NCBI GenBank assembly: GCA_910585055.1
Contig: CAJUBY010000034.1
Span: forward strand, 9,481 to 20,663
Reading direction: 5' to 3'
Origin: an uncultured Christensenella sp.
GTDB taxonomy: Bacteria > Bacillota > Clostridia > Christensenellales > Pumilibacteraceae
DNA length: 11,183 bases
Part shown: in pieces, positions 1 through 6,390 of the stretch
Layout: each line of letters begins with the position of its first letter
Numbering within the stretch: position 1 is the stretch's first letter
Position numbers and translations under genes: made by a program
Notes under the pieces: generated by a model
Told to the model about the DNA's origin: nothing
What the model saw: only the letters and a program-made list of their open reading frames with translations
Database searches by the model: none

Positions 1-3000
1 GATAACGGCGTAACGTTTACGAAGAACGCCATAAAGGGGTTGACGTCCTTTAATGTCAAAAACGGCGGTGTACGCAAAAACTACGCTGTCATTCCCGGCG
101 CGGTCTTCGACAGCGAAACCGTAACGCTGGCAGGGTGGTTCAAGATAAGCGGAGAGCTCGACCCGTTTGCTCGTATGTGGGAATTCAATAAGAACGAAGG
201 CGGCAGCAATTCCGATTTTATATCCGTTATGCCGTATCATACGGGACAGCATGACGGCTTGAACTTTTGTGTAAAAAAGAGCGGCGCATTTTTAGATAAT
301 GACGAAAACCTGTTCAAAACGCATGTCAAGGACAGCCGCGGCGTACCTACCGAATATTATCTTTCGCCTGTATACGACGCATGGGTGCACTATGCGTATG
401 TTATATCGCCGAACGGCGTCAAATATTATCAAAACGGAACGCTTGTTAAAACCGTCGAAAAAAATATGACGGCGCGCGATTTTTACGGAGAAAATTCCAA
501 ACTGTATCTCGGCGCGACAAATATGGATTCAACGGTCGACTTTACCGGTTCGTTTGCCGATATACGCGTCTACGCGTCCGAACTCGATCGGCAGGATATA
601 ATCGACGAGTACAGTCTCGAATACACCGATTTTCTTACGACGCACTATGATTTCGAGACGGGCGTAAGCGAGATTATGCGCGGTTACGACGGCACGCTCG
701 TGAACAATGCAACAATCGGACAGGACGCGGAACGTCAAAGCGACGTGCTTATTCTCGACGGATCGGGAACAAGAGATCAGAACAATAGAACGTCCTTTGA
801 AATTCCGTCTGCTGCGTTAATGGGACACAGTTCGATAACCGTTTCCGTAGATACTTACATAGACAATCTGACTACTGCGTATTCGTACATAGCGGCGTTC
901 GAAGCGGACAGAGACAAACATGTTCTGCTTGCCGGAAAATGGGCAAGCTCGGATACTTTAAAACTGCTGTGCGGTCTGCAGGGTGAGACCAACCGCGCGG
1001 AACTTGTAGGCAATACTCCGTATAATAAATGGATAAATATAACGTTTACTTTGGACGGACCTACGAGCAGAGCGGTATTATATATCGACGGGGTACCCGT
1101 CTTCGTAAATGAAAACTGCGAATACAACAATGCGATATTTTGGAACGCCCGTCGTAACGATTATTCCGGCAAGTGCTCTTTCGGTAAAATAACGTTTTAC
1201 AACGACAAACCGTTTACCGGAAAGCTGGACAACATAAAAATATTTTCGACCGCGCTTACCGAAAAGCAGGTAATGATGTTGCACGGTATCACCGACATAG
1301 AGGACGATGTCACGGCGGTAAAAGCGGAATTAGCCGCGCTTACGGTCGATTACGACGGTATCGGATCCAAAATAGATCTGCCGACGCGTTTGGGCAACGG
1401 CGTTACCGTAGAATGGAGTTCGTCCGATGACGGCGTTATAACGTCGAGCGGCGACGTTATGATACCTAACGACGGAGACAAACAGGTTACTTTGACTGCT
1501 ACGCTTAAAAGAGGAGGTACTTCAATGATCAAAGAATTCAAACTTACCGTCAAATCGCGCGAGATCCTCGATCCGTCGGTGTTTTCGATAACAGCACTGG
1601 ACAAAGTGCGGTTTACCGAAGGCTCGTATATGGAACAGCTGATGAAGGCTAATTTCGATTTTATGATGAAGCTCGATCCCGAACGGTTGCTATACAATTA
1701 CAGGCTGATCGCCGGTCTGCCCACAGGCAACGCCACGAGTTACGGCGCGTGGATATCCACGGAGAGCGACGGCGCCGGGCAGTTCGAAGCGCATTACGTT
1801 ATCGCACTGATAAAGTATTGCCGGTCGATGCCGCAGCTTTCGCACAACGGCAAAAGCGTGCTCGAATTAACGAAGTACATGGTGAGCGAGCTTAAAAAGT
1901 GTCAGGACGCGTTTGCTGTGCTCCATCCCGAACACGCCGGTTTTCTAGGCGGTATCTCGACTGACGATTTCGACGCCATGGCGAATAACAACGGTATACG
2001 GCCCGACGGAAAACGTGTATGGGTGCCGTGGTATATCCAGCACAAACAGATAGAAATGCTGCTTGACGTATACAATTATTCGCCCGACGCGGATATGAAA
2101 GCGGACGCTTATACGATGCTGGGCAAGTTTGCGGACTGGTGTTACAACACCATGTCGAAATATAACGACGAACAGCGTCAGAAAATGCTCGGTTGGGAAT
2201 ACGGCGGTATGGCAGAAGCGCTGTGGCAGACATACGGGCTTACGAAAAAAACGGAACACTTTAAAGCCGCCAAATACTTCGAAGAAGCTTCGTTCCTGCA
2301 GAATATAAAGAACAACGTCGACGTGCTTACCGGTAAACACGCCAATACCACTATCCCCAAAATATTGGGCTGTGCGGCGGCTTACGAAGTGACCGGTAAC
2401 GAAGATTACAAAACTATGTGCGTCAACGCGTACGATATGATCATGACGCGTACGTTTGCAAACGGCAGTACGTCCGAAGGCGAACACTGGCGCAGTCCCA
2501 ACGTTCTCGACGAAGGATTCGAAACATCCGAAACATGCTGCAGCTATAATATGCTAAAGCTTGCCGATTACCTGTACCGCTGGACGGGCAACAAGAAGTA
2601 TGCCGATTATGCGGAAAACGTATACACGAATCACATACTCGCGTCCATGGCGCCCGATACCGGTCTTAAAACGTATCTTACAAACACAGAGTTCGGATAT
2701 TACAAGATCTATCATACGGTAGATACGACGTTCTGGTGCTGCTCGTGTACGGGAATGGAAAACTTCGCAAAGCTTACGCAGTTCATATACTATACGTCCG
2801 AAGACACTTTGCGCGTAAACATGTTCTATCCGTCGGAAATAGAAGTCGGCGACGGTTTGTCGGTAATTCAAAGCGGCGACTTTTTCACCGAACAGAAAAC
2901 CGTATTTACGGTAAAAGGAAGCGGCAGTCTTAAGCTTGCGCTGCGTTTGCCCGATTGGGTGGAAGACGCGACGAAAGCCGTTATCAAGATAAACGGGCAA

Positions 3001-4602
3001 GTTGCGGAAGCGACCGAGCAGGACGGATATTTCGAACTTGCGCGTGAATGGAGCGACGGCGACACCGTAGAATACTCCTTGCCGTTTACATACAGATTCG
3101 ATACACTTAAAGGTCATACGCGCACAAAAGCGTTGTTCTACGGTCCGCTTTTGTACGTCGTCGATCTCGGCAGCGAAAATGTCCGTGACATCCGTACCGA
3201 TGCCGACAGGCTTAATAAGGGCATCGGCTACGGCGGCAATATCGGACGCAAAGTCGTGATGAACGGCAGTGTCGAAGACGCATGTACGGTGAATTACGAC
3301 GACGGAGAAATTTACTTGTATATGGAAACGCTCAATCAAGGCAGGCTGACGTTCCGTCCGTTTAACAGGGTGTTCCATTCGCGGTATGCGATGTACTTGG
3401 ATTACTACGACTCTGTCGAGGATACGGAAGACGAGTATACGATCCCCGACGCCAACGAAAAACAGACCGAATTTACGGATGAAAAATCGCTTAATGCGTT
3501 TACTCAGTATTCTACCGACGGGCGCACGGCGCGCATCGAAAACGGCAAGCTCGTATCGCCCGACAGTCACGAATTCAAGCTTATGTACAACAGCGTCGCT
3601 CTCGGCTCGCCGTACGTAGTGGAAACGGTCTTTTCGTCGTACAGACCCAACGGCGCCGTAGATGCCGGGCTGTACGTTTTGGCATCGCGTCCCGAAAACG
3701 GTTTGGATATGATAAAAGCTTACAGTGTGTGCATAAGCAAAACAGCCGGATCGGATGTTGCGACGGTCAACGTTTTTAAATTCGATCACAGATACGTCGG
3801 GTCGGTGGGAAGCGAGCAGATATCCGCACCTCAAAACGGAACGTTTGCGTTGCACGTTTTTGTTACAGCGGAAAAGATACTCGTATTCTTAAACGGCAGT
3901 ACGACTCCCGTTTTGGCGGTGGATATAGATAGATCGTTTATTACCGAAACGTCGACATATGTCGGGATACGTACGTTCGAATCGCAAAACGTCATCGACG
4001 GGTTTACGGTCATTTCCGGGGAATTTGATTCTCCCGATAAGGCTCTGTTAAATAACGCCGTAGTCAAAGCCGAGGCTATAAACATATCGGGTTACACTTC
4101 GGCGTCGGCAGACGCTTTCCGGACCGCTCTCACCGCGGCGAAGTCTGTGCTCGGAGATACGGCGGCTACGCAACGCTCCGTAAACGAAGCAAATTCGGCG
4201 CTGCGCAAAGCGTTGGGCGAGTTGGTTGCGAAAGGCGATGCGGCGGCACTCAAAAACGCAGTTACTGCGGCGGCGGCGCTTAAAGCCGAATACTATACGT
4301 CGGAAAGCTTTGCGCGCGTTACTGCGGCGCTCGCAGAAATAAACAAAGCGGATCTCGACGACGCGTCGGCAGACACCGTCGCGGAACTCGAAACAATGCT
4401 TAAAGACGCGGTGTTCGCGCTGGTCGCAACGGCAACGTCTACGCCGGAAAAACCGACGGCAGTCGATAACTCCGACAACGGCGGATGGAAAGCCGCGGCG
4501 ATAACCCTTATCTGTGTGACGGCGGCAATGGCGGTAGCGGCAGGCGTATACTTTATAGTAAAAAAACGTATGCCCGGCGGCAGAAAAGACGGCGGAAAAT
4601 AA
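1..4602 (+). CDS. Modular surface GH127/GH146-type beta-L-arabinofuranosidase, 5'-truncated by the window
   Basis: The frame is open from base 1, so the gene starts upstream; 1533 codons are visible and are numbered here from base 1. Domains in order: LamG-like (about 1-205), second LamG-like (212-430), atrophied bacterial Ig-like (436-520), GH127-clan catalytic region (about 524-1140: alpha-barrel then beta-sandwich), another concanavalin-like module (about 1155-1340), two FIVAR-like helical repeats (about 1344-1477), a Pro/Thr/Asp linker, one membrane helix (about 1498-1521) and a KKR-rich tail. Catalytic signatures: GEHW (Glu828, acid/base candidate) lies 16 residues before ETCC (Glu844, Cys846), the same spacing as Glu322/Glu338 in Bifidobacterium HypBA1 as I recall it; WCCSCTGMEN supplies Cys913 (nucleophile candidate) and Cys914. 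These match the zinc-thiolate site of the family. Known GH127/GH146 enzymes release beta-L-arabinofuranose; exact linkage here is unproven. There is no LPXTG motif, so anchoring is by the membrane helix. The signal peptide must lie upstream. Confidence 0.85.
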   Translation, partial: DNGVTFTKNAIKGLTSFNVKNGGVRKNYAVIPGAVFDSETVTLAGWFKISGELDPFARMWEFNKNEGGSNSDFISVMPYHTGQHDGLNFCVKKSGAFLDNDENLFKTHVKDSRGVPTEYYLSPVYDAWVHYAYVISPNGVKYYQNGTLVKTVEKNMTARDFYGENSKLYLGATNMDSTVDFTGSFADIRVYASELDRQDIIDEYSLEYTDFLTTHYDFETGVSEIMRGYDGTLVNNATIGQDAERQSDVLILDGSGTRDQNNRTSFEIPSAALMGHSSITVSVDTYIDNLTTAYSYIAAFEADRDKHVLLAGKWASSDTLKLLCGLQGETNRAELVGNTPYNKWINITFTLDGPTSRAVLYIDGVPVFVNENCEYNNAIFWNARRNDYSGKCSFGKITFYNDKPFTGKLDNIKIFSTALTEKQVMMLHGITDIEDDVTAVKAELAALTVDYDGIGSKIDLPTRLGNGVTVEWSSSDDGVITSSGDVMIPNDGDKQVTLTATLKRGGTSMIKEFKLTVKSREILDPSVFSITALDKVRFTEGSYMEQLMKANFDFMMKLDPERLLYNYRLIAGLPTGNATSYGAWISTESDGAGQFEAHYVIALIKYCRSMPQLSHNGKSVLELTKYMVSELKKCQDAFAVLHPEHAGFLGGISTDDFDAMANNNGIRPDGKRVWVPWYIQHKQIEMLLDVYNYSPDADMKADAYTMLGKFADWCYNTMSKYNDEQRQKMLGWEYGGMAEALWQTYGLTKKTEHFKAAKYFEEASFLQNIKNNVDVLTGKHANTTIPKILGCAAAYEVTGNEDYKTMCVNAYDMIMTRTFANGSTSEGEHWRSPNVLDEGFETSETCCSYNMLKLADYLYRWTGNKKYADYAENVYTNHILASMAPDTGLKTYLTNTEFGYYKIYHTVDTTFWCCSCTGMENFAKLTQFIYYTSEDTLRVNMFYPSEIEVGDGLSVIQSGDFFTEQKTVFTVKGSGSLKLALRLPDWVEDATKAVIKINGQVAEATEQDGYFELAREWSDGDTVEYSLPFTYRFDTLKGHTRTKALFYGPLLYVVDLGSENVRDIRTDADRLNKGIGYGGNIGRKVVMNGSVEDACTVNYDDGEIYLYMETLNQGRLTFRPFNRVFHSRYAMYLDYYDSVEDTEDEYTIPDANEKQTEFTDEKSLNAFTQYSTDGRTARIENGKLVSPDSHEFKLMYNSVALGSPYVVETVFSSYRPNGAVDAGLYVLASRPENGLDMIKAYSVCISKTAGSDVATVNVFKFDHRYVGSVGSEQISAPQNGTFALHVFVTAEKILVFLNGSTTPVLAVDIDRSFITETSTYVGIRTFESQNVIDGFTVISGEFDSPDKALLNNAVVKAEAINISGYTSASADAFRTALTAAKSVLGDTAATQRSVNEANSALRKALGELVAKGDAAALKNAVTAAAALKAEYYTSESFARVTAALAEINKADLDDASADTVAELETMLKDAVFALVATATSTPEKPTAVDNSDNGGWKAAAITLICVTAAMAVAAGVYFIVKKRMPGGRKDGGK

Positions 4603-4622
4603 TGTAAACACCGTTGCATTTT

Positions 4623-4628
4623 AGGCGG
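4623..4628 (+). promoter_or_regulatory. Ribosome binding site that decides a GTG start
   Basis: AGGCGG sits five bases before GTG 4634, whereas the in-frame ATG at 4649 has only an A-rich stretch ahead of it. This favours the GTG start of the AraC regulator. A very similar AGGCGGT site precedes the GTG start of the lipoprotein esterase at 6391. Confidence 0.6.
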
Positions 4629-4633
4629 TTTGG

Positions 4634-5479
4634 GTGTACAATAAAGCGATGAAATATTTCTGTTTCGGTCCCGATACAAAGTTTTCCGTGGTGACGGCAG
4701 GTATCGGCATGGTGAGCGATCATGTGCATATCCGTCGCACTATGTCTAATTGCGAGCTGTTTATAGTTATCGAAGGCGAGCTATATATCGATCAGGACGG
4801 AAATGAATACCGACTGCGCGCCGGAGATTATCTGTTGACGGAAATAGGCAAACAGTTCGGCGGCTACGACAGATCGACATGTAAGTTTTTGTGGACGCAT
4901 TTCGTCTATGACGGCGCATGTTTCGCTGATGAACCGCGCGGCGAGTTTTCGTTTCCGCAGAACGGACATCTCGACAGATACGATCTTATAATGGTCGAGC
5001 AGACACTTATAGTCGATTATATGCTGTTCGATTGGAAGAACCCGGTCGCTAACGCTATGTGCGCGGCGCTGCTACGCGATCTAGCGCTCATGGTAATGCC
5101 GCAAAAACCGGAACAGGACAATGACCACAGATTTCAGACTATTTTAGAGTATTTCCGCTATCATCCGTATTGCAACGATTTCGACGACGTTAAATCCATG
5201 GCGGAATATTTCGGATACAGCGAAAAATATTTGTTTGAATTGTTTAAACGTCACATGGCGCAGTCGCCGCACAGATATATGACCGTACAGAAGATACAGC
5301 GTGCCAAGGAAATGCTGGCAACGTCAGATCTTACCGTAAAAGGCATAGCCACGACGTTGCATTACGATTACTATTATTTTATGCGATTGTTCAGGCGCGA
5401 AACAGGTATGTCGCCCACACAGTACCGAAAAACCGTCGTGCCCAATCTGGTTACGGAAAACGACGGAAAAGACACTTAA
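4634..5479 (+). CDS. AraC-family transcriptional regulator
   Basis: 281-residue regulator. The N-terminal part (about 10-150) is a cupin-like sensor: it contains EGELYIDQDG and LRAGDYLLTE, typical of AraC ligand-binding domains. The C-terminal part (about 165-268) holds the two helix-turn-helix units: VKSMAEYFGYSEKYLFELFK (about 186-205) and TVKGIATTLHYDYYYFMRLF (about 234-253), followed by the family signature RRETGMSPTQYRK. The chosen start is GTG at 4634, five bases after an AGGCGG ribosome site; ATG at 4649 is an in-frame alternative with no better site. It begins 31 bp after the glycosidase stop with no terminator between, so the two are probably co-transcribed. Regulators of this architecture commonly sense a sugar and activate nearby glycan genes; that this one controls the glycosidase or the downstream esterase is inference from position. 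Confidence 0.93.
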   Translation: MYNKAMKYFCFGPDTKFSVVTAGIGMVSDHVHIRRTMSNCELFIVIEGELYIDQDGNEYRLRAGDYLLTEIGKQFGGYDRSTCKFLWTHFVYDGACFADEPRGEFSFPQNGHLDRYDLIMVEQTLIVDYMLFDWKNPVANAMCAALLRDLALMVMPQKPEQDNDHRFQTILEYFRYHPYCNDFDDVKSMAEYFGYSEKYLFELFKRHMAQSPHRYMTVQKIQRAKEMLATSDLTVKGIATTLHYDYYYFMRLFRRETGMSPTQYRKTVVPNLVTENDGKDT

Positions 5480-5507
5480 TAAATGATCGCGGATATAAAC
5501 CGGTAAA

Positions 5508-5537
5508 CATACTCATACTTTATTTATAAGGAGTATG
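5508..5537 (+). promoter_or_regulatory. Hairpin covering the superoxide dismutase ribosome site
   Basis: CATACTC at 5508-5514 is the perfect complement of GAGTATG at 5531-5537. With a three-base bulge (5515-5517), CTT 5518-5520 also pairs with AAG 5528-5530, leaving a seven-base loop. The right arm contains the whole AAGGAG ribosome site (5528-5533) that serves ATG 5540. In RNA this fold would hide the ribosome site, so it could act as a translational switch; alternatively the inverted repeat is a DNA operator or chance. Confidence 0.45.
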
Positions 5538-5539
5538 AT

Positions 5540-6154
5540 ATGAAAGAAAGATATTATCCGTTTGTGAACGAACCGCTGCCGTACGATTATTCCGCGCTCG
5601 AACCTTTTATCGATGCGGAGACCATGCATTACCACCACGACAAGCATTTGCAGACTTACGTGGACAACCTTAACGCCGCTGTTTCGGACAGCGAAGAACT
5701 TAAAAAGATGTCGCTCGAACAGCTCATCATTAATGCCGAAGAATTGCCGGAAGGCAAACGTTCGGCTGTAAAAAACAATGCCGGCGGAGTGTACAACCAT
5801 CTTTTCTATTTCGAAGAACTCGGAAAATGCGAAGATTGCAAACCGCAGGGCGAGTTGGCAAAGGCTATAGATACGGAGTTCGGAGGTTTCGAAGAGTTTT
5901 GCGCCGCATTAAAAAAGACGGCGCTCGGCGTATTCGGATCGGGCTACGCATGGTTGCTGAGCGACGGCGGAAAACTGAAACTGATAGGTACAGCCAACCA
6001 AAACACACCGCTGACCGAAGGTAAGCCGATACTTTGCATTGACGTTTGGGAACATGCGTACTATCTTAAAAATAAGAATTTGCGCGCCGCATATATAGAC
6101 AATTGGTTCAATGCGGTTAATTGGAGCAGAGCGGAAGCGCTGTATCGGTCGTAA
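5540..6154 (+). CDS. sodA: Superoxide dismutase, Fe/Mn family, manganese-type signature
   Basis: 204-residue cytoplasmic enzyme that converts superoxide to oxygen and hydrogen peroxide. All four metal ligands of the family are visible: His32 (in YHHDKHLQTYV), His87 (GGVYNHLFYF), Asp168 and His172 (CIDVWEHAYYL). Length is normal for the family and both the helical N-terminal and the mixed C-terminal domains are complete. Two positions that separate metal types look manganese-like: Gly in NAGGVYNH where E. coli iron SodB has Gln, and Gln154 in TANQNTPL where iron enzymes usually have Ala. Metal use is thus inferred as Mn or cambialistic. ATG 5540 follows AAGGAG by six bases. The gene lies 60 bp behind the AraC gene with no terminator between; a strong terminator follows it. 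A weak TATAAA (5494-5499) lies in the gap without a convincing -35, so read-through from upstream is likely. Confidence 0.96.
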   Translation: MKERYYPFVNEPLPYDYSALEPFIDAETMHYHHDKHLQTYVDNLNAAVSDSEELKKMSLEQLIINAEELPEGKRSAVKNNAGGVYNHLFYFEELGKCEDCKPQGELAKAIDTEFGGFEEFCAALKKTALGVFGSGYAWLLSDGGKLKLIGTANQNTPLTEGKPILCIDVWEHAYYLKNKNLRAAYIDNWFNAVNWSRAEALYRS

Positions 6155-6177
6155 TATAAACATATAAAATTATGTTG

Positions 6178-6217
6178 CCGCGGACGGAAAAAAGACGTCC
6201 GCGGTTTATTTTTTTTA
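6178..6217 (+). terminator. Rho-independent terminator after superoxide dismutase
   Basis: A perfect 9-bp GC-rich stem, CCGCGGACG (6178-6186) with CGTCCGCGG (6196-6204), closes a nine-base A-rich loop and is followed by TTTATTTTTTTTT. It starts 23 bp after the stop codon and ends the glycosidase-AraC-SOD unit. Confidence 0.93.
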
Positions 6218-6323
6218 AAGAAAAGAAGAAATCGATCCGATGTCGGATATATAGTTTGGAATCGAATATGCATACGGCAATATTTAATGCGTAAATTTGC
6301 AATACGTTGAACGCGATTTGCAA

Positions 6324-6352
6324 TGGAGAATCGTATATTTTTGTATTATAAT
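6324..6352 (+). promoter_or_regulatory. SigA-type promoter for the lipoprotein esterase
   Basis: A perfect TATAAT (6347-6352) lies 17 bp after TGGAGA (6324-6329), which matches four of six -35 consensus bases. The surrounding 6205-6375 stretch is strongly A+T-rich and gene-free, and the terminator upstream makes an independent promoter here necessary. The -35 choice is the weaker half of the call. Confidence 0.55.
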
Positions 6353-6390
6353 AAAAAAAGTATCAATTAAAACTGTCAGGCGGTGAATCG

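Noticed and set aside
40..42. TTG at 40 as the start of the glycosidase gene
   Set aside because: The frame is open to base 1 and codes for LamG-like sequence before the TTG; there is no ribosome site or signal peptide at this point, so the true start is upstream.
1945..2487. 180-codon open frame on the minus strand
   Set aside because: Antisense shadow of the GH127 catalytic region with no independent support.
2554..3855. 433-codon open frame on the minus strand
   Set aside because: It lies wholly inside the strongly supported glycosidase gene, has no family resemblance, and is rich in Arg/Val/Phe as expected of an antisense shadow from the codon bias.
5469..5499. Separate promoter for the superoxide dismutase
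   Set aside because: TATAAA at 5494-5499 is acceptable, but the best -35 candidate is poor and spaced 19 bp, so I did not list it as a promoter.
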